NCBI GenBank assembly: GCA_016713505.1
Contig: JADJPA010000002.1
Location: forward strand, 124,001-188,000
Source of the DNA: Candidatus Competibacteraceae bacterium
GTDB taxonomy: Bacteria; Pseudomonadota; Gammaproteobacteria; Competibacterales; Competibacteraceae
Reading direction: 5' to 3'
DNA: 64,000 nt
This document shows, piece after piece, positions 17,101-26,295 of this stretch. Position 1 is the first letter of the stretch, and every line of letters starts with the position of its first letter. The notes beneath the pieces are model-generated. The model searched no databases, had not been told where the DNA came from, and worked only from the letters and a program-made list of their open reading frames with translations. The position numbers and the translations under genes are program-made.

Positions 17101-18920
17101 AATTACGCTACTTCGTGAATCTCATTATCGGTGTCTGCATGATTGGAGTACTGGTTTTCCTGTATGCTAAGGTCCAGTCCCTCAATGTAAAAGAACATTA
17201 TGAAATTACTGATATCTTACGCCAAATATCCGCGCTAAACTTTCGATGGAATGAGGATGTCTTAAAAACCAAGCTGAGTTTGAGCAGCAATTATGACGCG
17301 GTAACCAGTCCTCTGGCGGATTTGCGCACCCTGCAAAAAGGATTAGATTCTAGGCTAGAAAAATTTACCAGCGAAAGCCCTCAATTAAAAAATGCTGTTA
17401 ACGACTACCGCATTTCGATCGAAGAGAAAAATAGGCTCATCGAACAGTTCAAAGGCCAAAATGCTATTTTCGACAACTCGTTGCGCTATATAGCAACCGC
17501 CGTTGATGACCTCAGTTCCGAGATTGACCTGCAATTATCGAACGCAGCTAAGCCGAGCGTGGTTCTGGTGAATTTAAGGGGCCAGGCTCAGGGCTTGCTA
17601 CGCGAATTATTGGAGTTTAATCAGCTCTCTCAACCGGAAGTCCTGGCTTCATTGATCAGTCGTATCGACCTTCTGGAAAACAAGAAAGATGATTATCCAG
17701 AGGTGGTTTCAAGCAAACTGGAAACCGTGATCAGGCACGCTTCGGTCATTATCAAAAGAAAGCCCGAAATAGACACACTGCTCGCCGAAACGGTCAGCTT
17801 GCCCATCATGCAAAATATTGAGCAAATCGAAAAGGCTTATACGACGGTTTATGATAGCTATTTACGTAACAAGGATTTTTATTTCACCATTTTGATCGCT
17901 TATGCCAGCTTTCTGTTGCTGTTGATCGCTTTGATCGGCTATCGCTTGCGTAACAGCTATCGGGAACTGAACTCCGTCAACAGACAGCTCAAAGTCGTCA
18001 ATGAGACGCTGGAAGAACGGGTGATCGAAAGAACACGAGAGCTTTCAAAAGCGTATGACCAACTCAAACAATCGCAGATGCAACTGATCCAATCCGAGAA
18101 AATGGCCTCTCTCGGACAAATGGTGGCGGGCGTCGCCCATGAAATCAATACACCGCTGGCTTACTGTCACAGCAATATCGATCTGGTCAAGGAACAGCTG
18201 CCCGAAGTCCTTACCTTGTTCAAGGAGTTCGTGAATTTTCCAAATCTTCTGGAGACGCCAGAGTCCGAACAGCAATCTTTTAAAGAAGAGCTTGGCAAAA
18301 TTCAGGAATTAATGAGCTCTTTCGAACGGGACGGCGTGCTGGACGAAATGGAGGTTTTGCTGGACGGCAGTTTGTCCGGTTTGGATCAAATCAGCGAGAT
18401 GGTAAAAAGTTTGAAGGACTTCAGCCGGCTCGATCAGCACAAGATCGAAAATTCGGATCTGAACAAAGGATTGGACAGCGTGCTGGTGATCGCTAACAAT
18501 GTGTTGAAAGATAAAGTCACTATTGTCAAGGAATACAGTGACATACCGAAGATCAGCTGTTCCCCTTCGCAACTGAATCAAGTGTTTCTCAATTTGATCG
18601 TCAACGCCGCTCAGGCTATCGAAAAACAGGGAACCATCACGCTGCGTACCTACACCGCCGATCACTGCGTCAATATTGCGATCGAGGATGATGGCAAAGG
18701 GATTCCCGATCACATATTGCCGCGCATCTTCGATCCTTTCTTTACGACCAAGGAAATCGGCAAAGGTACGGGGCTAGGGTTGAGCATCGCCTACAAAATC
18801 GTCCAACAGCACGCTGGCAATATCACGGTCCAATCGGAAGTTGGCAGAGGTGCTCGATTCACCGTTTCCATCCCCATCGCCCAGGCGATGAACTCGCAAG
18901 GTTTTGAAGTCGCCGCTTAG
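17097..18920 (+). CDS. Membrane sensor histidine kinase
   Basis: A 607-residue kinase. A first membrane helix (about 6-26) and a second (about 262-282) enclose a periplasmic, mostly helical sensor domain of some 235 residues with no family I recognise. A coiled coil (about 290-335) leads to the H-box MASLGQMVAGVAHEINTP with H348. The ATPase domain has the N-box FLNLIVNAAQAIE and the G boxes DDGKGIPD and GKGTGLGLSIAYKIV. No HAMP domain is clear. Translation is coupled to the upstream peroxidase by a 4-bp overlap, and the response regulator follows after 18 bp. The periplasmic domain next to a peroxidase gene suggests sensing of oxidant or redox state, which is inference. Confidence 0.9.
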   Translation: MKLRYFVNLIIGVCMIGVLVFLYAKVQSLNVKEHYEITDILRQISALNFRWNEDVLKTKLSLSSNYDAVTSPLADLRTLQKGLDSRLEKFTSESPQLKNAVNDYRISIEEKNRLIEQFKGQNAIFDNSLRYIATAVDDLSSEIDLQLSNAAKPSVVLVNLRGQAQGLLRELLEFNQLSQPEVLASLISRIDLLENKKDDYPEVVSSKLETVIRHASVIIKRKPEIDTLLAETVSLPIMQNIEQIEKAYTTVYDSYLRNKDFYFTILIAYASFLLLLIALIGYRLRNSYRELNSVNRQLKVVNETLEERVIERTRELSKAYDQLKQSQMQLIQSEKMASLGQMVAGVAHEINTPLAYCHSNIDLVKEQLPEVLTLFKEFVNFPNLLETPESEQQSFKEELGKIQELMSSFERDGVLDEMEVLLDGSLSGLDQISEMVKSLKDFSRLDQHKIENSDLNKGLDSVLVIANNVLKDKVTIVKEYSDIPKISCSPSQLNQVFLNLIVNAAQAIEKQGTITLRTYTADHCVNIAIEDDGKGIPDHILPRIFDPFFTTKEIGKGTGLGLSIAYKIVQQHAGNITVQSEVGRGARFTVSIPIAQAMNSQGFEVAA

Positions 18921-18938
18921 CTGGGAGAGTCATAAGCA

Positions 18939-19967
18939 ATGGACAAAAAAGAAAAAATTTTATGCGTGGACGATGAAGTTCAAATTGTAATTTCCTTGCG
19001 TGCCTTACTCCGCTCCAAGTATGAGGTGCTGATCGCCACGAGCGGAGAAGAAGCGCTGGACATTTTGCGCAAGGACAACACGATTCGCGTGCTGATCAGC
19101 GATCAGCGCATGCCTAAAATGTTGGGCGCTGAAGTGTTGCGCGAGGCCAGGAAAATATCCCCCGGCACCATGCGCTTGCTATTGACGGGTTACTCGGATT
19201 TACAGGCCATTATCGATTCCATCAATGAAGGAGAAGTGTTCCGCTTCATCAATAAACCTTGGAACAATCAAGAACTCCGCTTCATCGTCGAACTGGCGGT
19301 CGCGGTCGCCATCGAAACCGGGCAGGCCGCCGAGAGCATTTCTGAAGCAGGGGTAGTCGTCGAAACCCCCGTGGACTTCCAGCTTGATAGAGCTCAAAAC
19401 GAGGCCGGTTCGGCTGGGGCGGTTCAAGACGCGGCGGTCAGTCATGCGGATTTACCGGCGGCCGGCACGCTCACCAGCGAATCGATCTTGGTCGTGGATG
19501 ACGATCGGGACGTGGTTTCGACGCTTAAGGAGCTGTTCGGCGATACCGTGCTGATTTATAGCGCCCACAGCATTCATGAAGCGATCGAAATCTTGGGCGA
19601 TAAGCACGTTACGGTGATTATTTCCGAAACCGTGGTCGCCGGTGAGGATGCGACCGAATTCGTCAAACTTTTGAAACAGCATCATCCTGACATCATCACG
19701 ATTATGCTGACCAAGTTTCACAGCGCGGACACTATGATCAGCCTGATCAACCAGGGTCAGATTTATCGCTACAGTTATAAACCCATTCAAAAAAATCAGC
19801 TGGGGTCTTATATCAAATCCGCCTTCGTCCGCCACGGCGCCAACCTCAAGAAACCCGAGCTCCTCAAGCGACATCAAGTGGAAGAAATCAAGGACATTCA
19901 AAATCCTTCCCTGGTCGGGAAATTGATGGGCCGCTTGAAGTCGCTGCGACTGAGGATGGGATTCTAA
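18939..19967 (+). CDS. Response regulator with two receiver domains, second lacking the phospho-Asp
   Basis: A 342-residue regulator with no DNA-binding or enzymatic output domain. Receiver 1 (about 5-125) is complete: CVDDE acidic pocket, phosphoacceptor D55 in VLISDQRMP, T in LLLTGYSD and K in FINKPWN. A linker rich in Ala and Glu follows (about 130-180). Receiver 2 (about 182-300) keeps the acidic pocket VVDDD, the T of IIMLTKF and the K of SYKPIQ. At the phosphorylation position it has E230 (VIISETVV) instead of Asp. The basic tail (LMGRLKSLRLRMGF) ends the protein. It is the probable partner of the kinase directly upstream. Glu at this position may mimic the phosphorylated state. Confidence 0.85.
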   Translation: MDKKEKILCVDDEVQIVISLRALLRSKYEVLIATSGEEALDILRKDNTIRVLISDQRMPKMLGAEVLREARKISPGTMRLLLTGYSDLQAIIDSINEGEVFRFINKPWNNQELRFIVELAVAVAIETGQAAESISEAGVVVETPVDFQLDRAQNEAGSAGAVQDAAVSHADLPAAGTLTSESILVVDDDRDVVSTLKELFGDTVLIYSAHSIHEAIEILGDKHVTVIISETVVAGEDATEFVKLLKQHHPDIITIMLTKFHSADTMISLINQGQIYRYSYKPIQKNQLGSYIKSAFVRHGANLKKPELLKRHQVEEIKDIQNPSLVGKLMGRLKSLRLRMGF

Positions 19968-20093
19968 GCAGGCCCTCCAGAAGCGTCGAAAAACCGGCGC
20001 TGCGGTTCGGATAGGAGACGAAAAAAAGACTTTGCGTCAGGGAACATTCAGACCCTTAACGCCCCTGACCGCACTGCTCGGAAAGGAACGCTC

Positions 20094-20411
20094 TCACCTT
20101 ATCAGACCAGGCCACAGCGCCAGCACCACAAAACCCCCGACCAGAGTCCATAGCACGCTGCGGGTCGCGGCGGCGATAGCGATGGCGACCAGTCCGGCCA
20201 TCAAGCGGGCGTTGCTCCAAGACAGCCACAGCGCGCCGTGCGGCAACAGCAGTTCGGGCGTCACTAGCGCGGTCAGCGTAGCGACCGGCACGAACGGCAA
20301 CAACACCCGGAACCAGCGGGGAAAGCTCACTCGGCCTTCGGCGGCGATGAACGACAGCCGCAGGCCGAAGGTCAGCACCCCGCAAACCACCATCGTCAGC
20401 CAAACGCTCAA
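20094..20411 (-). CDS. azlD: AzlD-like small subunit of branched-chain amino acid exporter
   Basis: About 105 residues with four hydrophobic segments; it matches AzlD in size and in the opening WLTMVVCGVLTFGLRLSF and the PVATLTALVTPELL region. AzlD works with AzlC to export branched-chain amino acids or analogues. The start is probably TTG at 20411, which overlaps the azlC stop (TTGA). An ATG at 20393 would drop six residues. The overlap with azlC supports the call and indicates translational coupling. Confidence 0.85.
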   Translation of the reverse strand: MSVWLTMVVCGVLTFGLRLSFIAAEGRVSFPRWFRVLLPFVPVATLTALVTPELLLPHGALWLSWSNARLMAGLVAIAIAAATRSVLWTLVGGFVVLALWPGLIR

Positions 20412-21103
20412 CGGATTTTCTCCGCGGCCCACCAGCCGGCCATCATGCCGGTCAAAGCCGCCGCGAGCAAACCCAGCTTGAACGGCAGGCCCGCCGCCAG
20501 CAACGCCATGACACCGGCGACAGCGGCCGCCAACAGCATGCTCCGATCCCGGATCAAGGGCACCACGATGGCGATGAAGGTCAGCGGCAGGGCGAAATCG
20601 AGCGGCCAGTCGGATGGCAAGCGAGCGCCCAGCACCACCCCGACGGCGGTGGATAATTGCCAGCCGCCCCACAGGGTCAAACCGGCGCCCAGATAGAACC
20701 AATGCTGGTGAGGGCCGGGCCGATCTCGCGCCTCGCGCCGGCTGATCGCGGCGAAGGCTTCATCCGTCAGCAGGTAGGCCAGCGCCAGCTTCCAGCGGCG
20801 CGGTAGCCGCGCGAGGCGGGGGGCCAGCGCGGCGCTATAGAGCGCGTGACGCAGGTTCAGCAAGCCGACCTCGGCAACCACGATGGTAGCCGGCGCGCCG
20901 GCGCCGACCAGCTGGCAGAACAGGAATTGGGCGGACCCGGCGAACAGAATCGAGGACATGGCCAGCGCCGCTGTCGGACTGAGGCCGTTGGCCAAGGCCA
21001 GCACGCCATAAATCATCCCGAAGGGCGCGACGCCGACCAGCAGCGGGGCCAGCGCCCGCGCGCCAGCCCAAAATTCCTGCCCGGCGGATTGCGGCGGGAC
21101 CAT
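20408..21103 (-). CDS. azlC: AzlC-like large subunit of branched-chain amino acid exporter
   Basis: A 231-residue membrane protein from ATG 21103, with the AzlC landmarks FWAGARALAPLLVGVAPFG, LFAGSAQFLF, LNLRHALYSAAL and LLTDEAFA. AzlC/AzlD form an inner-membrane exporter. The open frame continues upstream of 21103 but overlaps the preceding gene and has no family similarity there, so the internal ATG is chosen. It follows the beta-lactamase-fold gene after 5 bp and overlaps azlD, so the three are likely cotranscribed. Confidence 0.88.
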   Translation of the reverse strand: MVPPQSAGQEFWAGARALAPLLVGVAPFGMIYGVLALANGLSPTAALAMSSILFAGSAQFLFCQLVGAGAPATIVVAEVGLLNLRHALYSAALAPRLARLPRRWKLALAYLLTDEAFAAISRREARDRPGPHQHWFYLGAGLTLWGGWQLSTAVGVVLGARLPSDWPLDFALPLTFIAIVVPLIRDRSMLLAAAVAGVMALLAAGLPFKLGLLAAALTGMMAGWWAAEKIR

Positions 21104-21108
21104 GCCGG

Positions 21109-22338
21109 TCAGTCCACCAACGCCTGATACACCAACTGCCGGAGCTGGGGGCGGAGCGGATGGGTGCTGGACGGGAATAACTGGGTCAACAGCAGGGCGG
21201 TGATTTGCTCGGTGGGATCCACCCAAAACGCGGTGCTGGCCGCGCCGCCCCAAGCGAATTCGCCGGGCGAGGACAACACCTTGTTAGCGACCGGATCGAG
21301 CACCATCGAAAAGCCCAGGCCGAAGCCGATACCATCGAAGGTGGTTTCGGCGAACAGCGGTCGGCCAAAGGTTTCGAGATCGACCCCGCCGGGCAGGTGA
21401 TTGCGGGTCATATAGCGCAGGGTTCGGTCGCCCAGCAGCCGGACCCCGTCCAACTGGCCGCCCTGCAACAGCATTTGGGTGAATCGGTGATAGTCGGCGG
21501 CGGTCGATACCAGTCCATCGCCACCCAGGCAGCAGGCAGGGCGCTCTCGTCCGATCCGATCCATGGCGTTGTTGCGGATCGCGCGCAGGGTATTGGGTTG
21601 CGGCGAATAGAACGCCGCCAGCCGGTCGGTATCTTCCACCCAAAAGCGGGTGTCGCGCATTCCCAGCGGCCGAAAAATCCGCTCGTCGAAAAATCGATCG
21701 AGACTCAATCCAGAGACGATCTCGAGGATCCGGCCGAGCACATCGCTCGCCACCGAGTAGTTCCACTCCGTACCGGGCTGGAACAGCAAAGGCATTTCCG
21801 CCCAACGCTCGCAGCACGCAGCGAGGTCGAGGCCATTCGGCGGACCCCATTCAAAACCGGCGGCCCGATAGAGGGTATCGACGGGATGGGCGTGGTGAAA
21901 GCCGTAGGTGAGACCGGCGGTGTGGGTGAGCAAGTGCCAAATCTTTATCGGTTCTTTGAGCGGTTCGGTCACCGGTTTCAAGGCCGATCCGCCGCGATAA
22001 ACGCGGGTGTCGGCGAAGGCCGGGATGAAACGGCTCACCGGATCCTTGAGTTCGAAAGCGCCTTCCTCGTACAGCATCATCGCGGCCACGGCGGTGATGG
22101 GCTTGGTCATCGAGTAGATGCGAAACAAGGTGTCGTGCTCGACGGGCTTGCCGGTTTCCATATCGCGCTGGCCGTACCGGCCGAGATGGGCGATCTTGCC
22201 GGCCCGACTGACCAGGATCAGCCAGCCGGGCAGCAGTCCATCATCCACGTAGCGGGCGAAATAGGCATCAATTCGGGCGAGTCGCTCGGGGTCGAAACCG
22301 ACGTCACCGGCATCGACTTCGACTTGGAGTTCAGACAT
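21109..22338 (-). CDS. Serine hydrolase of the class C beta-lactamase fold
   Basis: A 409-residue protein from ATG 22338. The catalytic S-x-x-K is S76-M-T-K79 in FRIYSMTKPIT, followed by WHLLTHTAGLTYGF and a Y-S-V motif in WNYSVASDVLG in place of Y-x-N. There is no obvious signal peptide, which fits cytoplasmic esterase or peptidase members of this family better than a true beta-lactamase. The longer open frame to 22419 adds a segment of poor coding quality. Substrate unknown; antibiotic resistance should not be inferred. Confidence 0.8.
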   Translation of the reverse strand: MSELQVEVDAGDVGFDPERLARIDAYFARYVDDGLLPGWLILVSRAGKIAHLGRYGQRDMETGKPVEHDTLFRIYSMTKPITAVAAMMLYEEGAFELKDPVSRFIPAFADTRVYRGGSALKPVTEPLKEPIKIWHLLTHTAGLTYGFHHAHPVDTLYRAAGFEWGPPNGLDLAACCERWAEMPLLFQPGTEWNYSVASDVLGRILEIVSGLSLDRFFDERIFRPLGMRDTRFWVEDTDRLAAFYSPQPNTLRAIRNNAMDRIGRERPACCLGGDGLVSTAADYHRFTQMLLQGGQLDGVRLLGDRTLRYMTRNHLPGGVDLETFGRPLFAETTFDGIGFGLGFSMVLDPVANKVLSSPGEFAWGGAASTAFWVDPTEQITALLLTQLFPSSTHPLRPQLRQLVYQALVD

Positions 22339-22415
22339 GGTTGTGTTCCGTCCTTGCAGTGCATTAGCGGAAGCTGCATTGTGCCGCGATCCGCGCGGCT
22401 CATCCATCGGGACGG

Positions 22416-23234
22416 TCACGATGGGACGGGTTTGAATCGCAACGGGTCGGCGAAGGTTTCAATCGAGTCCAGATAGGCGCGCAAACCGACCGCGAAAATG
22501 GTGTTGTGATCGGCGCGAGGTATCGTCAGCAAATGCTTGTCCGGCGCGGGACTGGCTTCGTACAGGGCCTGACCGTCGCTGAAGGGAATGAGGTGGTCGC
22601 GTTCGGCGTGGATGATCAGGGTGGGTTTGGCGAAGGTACGGATTTTGTCGAGCTGGCAAAACCCGCGGTCTTCAGTGAAGTCAGGCAGCGCGGCGCGGGT
22701 GACGCCGATCCGGCGCAACAGCGGGCCGGTGTGGGCGAAGGCGCTTTCCAGAATGAGCCCGGCGATCATTGTAGGGCGGCGCAAGGCCAACTCCAGGGCC
22801 GAGGCGCTGCCCAGGGAGCGGCCCATGACGAGCAGCGGTCCGGTCGATCCGCTCCGGCGCAGCCAACCGGCGACGAAATCGAGAATGGCGCAACTGTCGG
22901 CCAGCAGGGCCGAGGCGGTGGGCCAGCCGGTGGATTGGCCGTAGCCGCGATAGTCGACCGCCAGAAAATTGATGCCGCGCCCGACGTACAGCGCGCCGAT
23001 ATCGTCGTAGTCCTGCACGATTTCGCCGTTGCCGTGAAAGAACAGGATCGTGCTGGCGGCGGGATCAGCCGCATGGAAGCGCGCTCCGATGGTTACCTCA
23101 TCGGCCACCGGAACGGCGAGATCGCGGATGCCCGCCGAGGGCGGCTCCGCGAAGCCGCGCCGCGGATAGAACAGACAGGCAAGCACGTTCGGCCGGTCGA
23201 GCAGCGCGCGGTCAGAGGAAAAATCGGCGGTCAT
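22416..23234 (-). CDS. Alpha/beta hydrolase, BEM46/YfhR-like
   Basis: A 272-residue hydrolase from ATG 23234. The oxyanion region is LFFHGNGEIVQDYDD, the nucleophile serine lies in GRSLGSASALEL, the acid in LIIHAERDHLIPF and the histidine in RADHNT. The DYRGYGQSTGWPT segment is typical of this serine-hydrolase subgroup. No signal peptide is seen. It is separated by about 77 bp from the beta-lactamase-fold gene and reads in the same direction; it is divergent from the sugar dehydrogenase gene. Natural substrate unknown. Confidence 0.82.
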   Translation of the reverse strand: MTADFSSDRALLDRPNVLACLFYPRRGFAEPPSAGIRDLAVPVADEVTIGARFHAADPAASTILFFHGNGEIVQDYDDIGALYVGRGINFLAVDYRGYGQSTGWPTASALLADSCAILDFVAGWLRRSGSTGPLLVMGRSLGSASALELALRRPTMIAGLILESAFAHTGPLLRRIGVTRAALPDFTEDRGFCQLDKIRTFAKPTLIIHAERDHLIPFSDGQALYEASPAPDKHLLTIPRADHNTIFAVGLRAYLDSIETFADPLRFKPVPS

Positions 23235-23390
23235 GAGCGTTTCCCGGCGGGCAGGGTTTGACGATTTTGAAAGAGAAGCCATGCTGTAACGGAACGGCGC
23301 GCGGCGGCTCGGATGCTTCGAGCGCGACGGTAAGGCCAGCTTGGGCGAGGCTATTGCCGACAAGACTAACGCAAACGAGAGGAGACCGTC

Positions 23391-24533
23391 ATGTCTTACT
23401 GTAGCCGCTCGAACGGATGGTGGTGCGGGTTGCTGGCCATCGCGCTGCTGTGGGCGTGGTTGCCGGGCGCGGCCGCGAGGGTGACACTGCGAGAGGTGGC
23501 GAACGGTTTGAGCCAACCGCTTGCGATCGCGCACGCCGGCGATGGCAGCGGGCGACTGTTCGTCACCTTGCAGGAGGGGCGGGTGATGATCTTCGACGGC
23601 CGGCAGATAGTGCCAAAACCCTTTCTGGATCTTCGCGAGCGGGTGGCGAGCGGCGGTGAACGCGGGTTGTTGAGCGTGGCCTTTCATCCCGATTTTGCCA
23701 ACAATCGGTGGTTTTACGTCAATTACACCGATCTGGCGGGGAATACTGTCGTTTCTCGATTCCGCGCGGCGCGACGGGCGCCGAACGTGGCGTTACGTCG
23801 CAGTGAAACCTTGGTGTTAAGCGTGACGCAGCCCTATGCCAATCACAACGGCGGTCAGTTGCAGTTCGGACCAGACGGTTTTCTCTACATCGGCACGGGT
23901 GACGGCGGCAGCGGCGGCGATCCAGAGAATCGGGCGCAGGATGGCGGGTCGCTGCTGGGCAAGCTGTTGCGGATCGATGTGAATCAATCACCTTATGGCA
24001 TCCCCACCGACAATCCTTTTAGCAACCGGACCGATATCCGCCCGGAAATCTGGGCGGTGGGCTTGCGCAATCCCTGGCGGTTCAGCTTCGACCGCGCGAC
24101 GGGGGATTTGTATATCGCCGATGTCGGTCAGGACGCTTGGGAGGAGGTCAACTTTCAGCCCGCCGCCGGTCCCGGCGGACTGAATTACGGTTGGCGACGG
24201 CTGGAGGGGCGGCATTGCTTCAATCCGCCCAACGCTTGCGATGATGGCACGCTGACCCCGCCGGTGCTGGAATACGATCACAGCGTGGGCGAGTCGGTCA
24301 CGGGCGGTTACGTTTATCGCGGTTCGCAGGTGCCGGAGTTGGCGGGCCGCTATGTGTACGGCGATTTCATCAGCGGGCGGATTTGGGCGGCTCGCTTGGA
24401 AGGGAGTCGTTGGGTCAATGAGGAGGTAGCGGCCTCGCCCATCGCGATTTCCAGTTTCGGCGAGGATGAGGCTGGCGAGTTGTACCTGACCGATTATATC
24501 GGCGGGCGGTTGCTTAAATTCGTTTCTGAATGA
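23391..24533 (+). CDS. Soluble PQQ-type sugar dehydrogenase (GSDH/YliI family)
   Basis: A 380-residue secreted six-bladed beta-propeller protein. A signal peptide (LLAIALLWAWLPGAAA, cut near residue 29) directs it to the periplasm. Family landmarks are LSQPLAIAHAGDGSGRLFV, GERGLLSVAFHPDF, NHNGGQLQFGPDGFLYIGTG, VGLRNPWRFSFD and GLNYGWR. Relatives oxidise aldose sugars with PQQ. No PQQ-synthesis genes are in the window. The next gene starts 28 bp downstream on the same strand, so an operon with the anion transporter is likely. Confidence 0.88.
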   Translation: MSYCSRSNGWWCGLLAIALLWAWLPGAAARVTLREVANGLSQPLAIAHAGDGSGRLFVTLQEGRVMIFDGRQIVPKPFLDLRERVASGGERGLLSVAFHPDFANNRWFYVNYTDLAGNTVVSRFRAARRAPNVALRRSETLVLSVTQPYANHNGGQLQFGPDGFLYIGTGDGGSGGDPENRAQDGGSLLGKLLRIDVNQSPYGIPTDNPFSNRTDIRPEIWAVGLRNPWRFSFDRATGDLYIADVGQDAWEEVNFQPAAGPGGLNYGWRRLEGRHCFNPPNACDDGTLTPPVLEYDHSVGESVTGGYVYRGSQVPELAGRYVYGDFISGRIWAARLEGSRWVNEEVAASPIAISSFGEDEAGELYLTDYIGGRLLKFVSE

Positions 24534-24561
24534 GGGCGAAGCGGTTGGAAAAGGCCGGCGC

Positions 24562-25800
24562 GTGACGGTCACGCTGATCGTTTTTCTGGTGGTTTATCTG
24601 GGGATGATCCTCGGCGATCTGCCGTTCTTGCAGATCGATCGGACCGGAATCGCGCTGCTGGGGTCCATCGCCCTGGTGGGTGGCGGGGTGTTGACACCGG
24701 AGGCGGCGGTGCGGGCGTTGCATTTGCCGACCCTGATCCTGTTGTTCGCGTTCATGGTGGTGTCGGCGCAACTGCGGCTGGGCGGGTTTTACGGCTGGGT
24801 GACGCTGGGTTTGGCGGCGCTGCCGCTGCGGCCGCCGCTGTTGCTGGGTGCGTTGGCGTTCGCGGTGGGAGGGCTGTCGGCGGTGTTCAGCAACGATATC
24901 GTTTGCTTGGCGGTGGCACCGGTGTTGGTCGATATCTGCCGGCGGCGCCGCCTCAACCCGGTACCCTATCTGCTGGCGCTGGCCTGCGCGGCCAACGTCG
25001 GTTCGGCCGCGACCTTGATCGGCAATCCGCAGAACATGTTGATCGGAGCCACCTTGCGGTTGTCGTTCGGAGGTTATGCGCTGGAGGCGCTGGGTCCGGT
25101 CCTGTTGGGCCTGTTGGCGATTTGGGGGATTTTGGTCTGGCAAACGCGGGGGCGGTGGACGCTGCCGGCGGATGCGCCGGAGCTGGTTCCTTCACGGCGG
25201 GGCGATGATCGGCCAGCGTTCGATTCCTGGCAGACCGCCAAGGGTTTAGCGGTGGCGGCGGCATTGGTGGCGGTGTTTTTATTCAGCGATTGGCCGCGCG
25301 AGGCGGCGGCGCTGGTGGGAGCGGGCGTGCTGCTGACCAGTCGGAAGCTGCATTCCCGGCAAATGCTGGGACTGGTGGATTGGGAGCTGTTGGTGTTGTT
25401 CGTGGGCTTGTTCGTGGTCAATCACGCCCTGGAGCATACTGGTTTGGTGGCGGAAGCGATCACGCGGTTGGCGGCGGCGGGCGTACCGTTGGCGCAGCCG
25501 GGACTGCTGTTCGCAACTGCGGTGGTGCTCAGCAATCTGGTGTCGAACGTACCGGCGGTGATGTTGCTGTTGCCAGCGGCGACCCATCCGCTGGCGGGAC
25601 CGATTTTGGCGCTATCGAGCACGCTGGCCGGCAATCTGCTGCTGGTGGGCAGCATCGCGAATCTGATCGTGGTCGGTGCGGCGGCCCAGCGCGGCATCCA
25701 CATTGATTGGCGCACGCACGCCCGCGCGGGCGTGCCGGTCACACTGGCGACGCTGGCCTTGAGTGCTTGTTACTTCGGGTGGCGGTTGGAGGGCGGTTGA
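24562..25800 (+). CDS. Anion transporter, ArsB/NhaD/SLC13-like permease
   Basis: A 412-residue inner-membrane protein with about 11 hydrophobic helices. The two inverted helix-hairpin motifs are visible as FSNDIVCLAVAPVL with NVGSAATLIGNPQN, and VLSNLVSNVPAVMLLLPA with LAGNLLLVGSIANLIV. These are the ion- and substrate-binding signatures of the ion-transporter superfamily that includes ArsB and citrate/dicarboxylate carriers. The start is a GTG at 24562; an ATG at 24604 would lose part of the first helix. Whether it carries an organic acid, arsenite or Na+ cannot be read directly. Confidence 0.82.
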   Translation: MTVTLIVFLVVYLGMILGDLPFLQIDRTGIALLGSIALVGGGVLTPEAAVRALHLPTLILLFAFMVVSAQLRLGGFYGWVTLGLAALPLRPPLLLGALAFAVGGLSAVFSNDIVCLAVAPVLVDICRRRRLNPVPYLLALACAANVGSAATLIGNPQNMLIGATLRLSFGGYALEALGPVLLGLLAIWGILVWQTRGRWTLPADAPELVPSRRGDDRPAFDSWQTAKGLAVAAALVAVFLFSDWPREAAALVGAGVLLTSRKLHSRQMLGLVDWELLVLFVGLFVVNHALEHTGLVAEAITRLAAAGVPLAQPGLLFATAVVLSNLVSNVPAVMLLLPAATHPLAGPILALSSTLAGNLLLVGSIANLIVVGAAAQRGIHIDWRTHARAGVPVTLATLALSACYFGWRLEGG

Positions 25801-25842
25801 AGAAATGCGGCGACAAGCCAGCGGCGCGCGACGGTTTCGGGG

Positions 25843-26079
25843 TTAGATGGCGTAGTTGGGCGGTGCGCCGGGGATTTCGAGGCTGGTGAGGGTGTCGCTT
25901 TCACATTGCACGGCAACGGCTTTGCCGATCCAGTCAGCGCCGAAGAGGGTGGTCAGGCCTTCAACGAGCGAACCGGCGTCGGCTCGCAGGTGGTGGCGCT
26001 GCTGACCCGTATCCAGAACCAAGGTAGCAAGGTCGCCGCCTTCGATCACGTCGGCGATGGTTCCAGCAAGGTACTTCAT
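25843..26079 (-). CDS. Small hypothetical protein
   Basis: A 78-residue acidic protein (YLAGTIADVIEGGDLATLVL at the start, EIPGAPPNYAI at the end) with an ATG at 26079. Strand-rich pattern, no membrane segment and no Cys pair. I do not recognise the family. It is convergent with the anion transporter, with 42 bp between stops. Codon usage looks like that of neighbouring genes, which favours a real gene. Confidence 0.55.
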   Translation of the reverse strand: MKYLAGTIADVIEGGDLATLVLDTGQQRHHLRADAGSLVEGLTTLFGADWIGKAVAVQCESDTLTSLEIPGAPPNYAI

Positions 26080-26295
26080 CGGTTGTGCTCCTGTTCGTTG
26101 AGGTCAAGCCCCATGCACCGATCCACCCAGCGGATTTGAGGGATTTTGGCGCTTTTCAAATAGCTATGCGACCAATCGGTATGAAAGTTGCGTCGTAAAA
26201 CGGCTCAATGCTCTGACCGCCGGGTTGAACTTACGTTGCGGTCTTAACATCAACAATGCTTGACGGCGAATTTCGATTCTAACAGGAGAATTGAT

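Noticed and set aside
21109..22338. Beta-lactamase antibiotic-resistance gene
   Set aside because: The fold and S-x-x-K are present, but there is no signal peptide and the Y-x-N motif is altered. A general esterase or peptidase is more likely.
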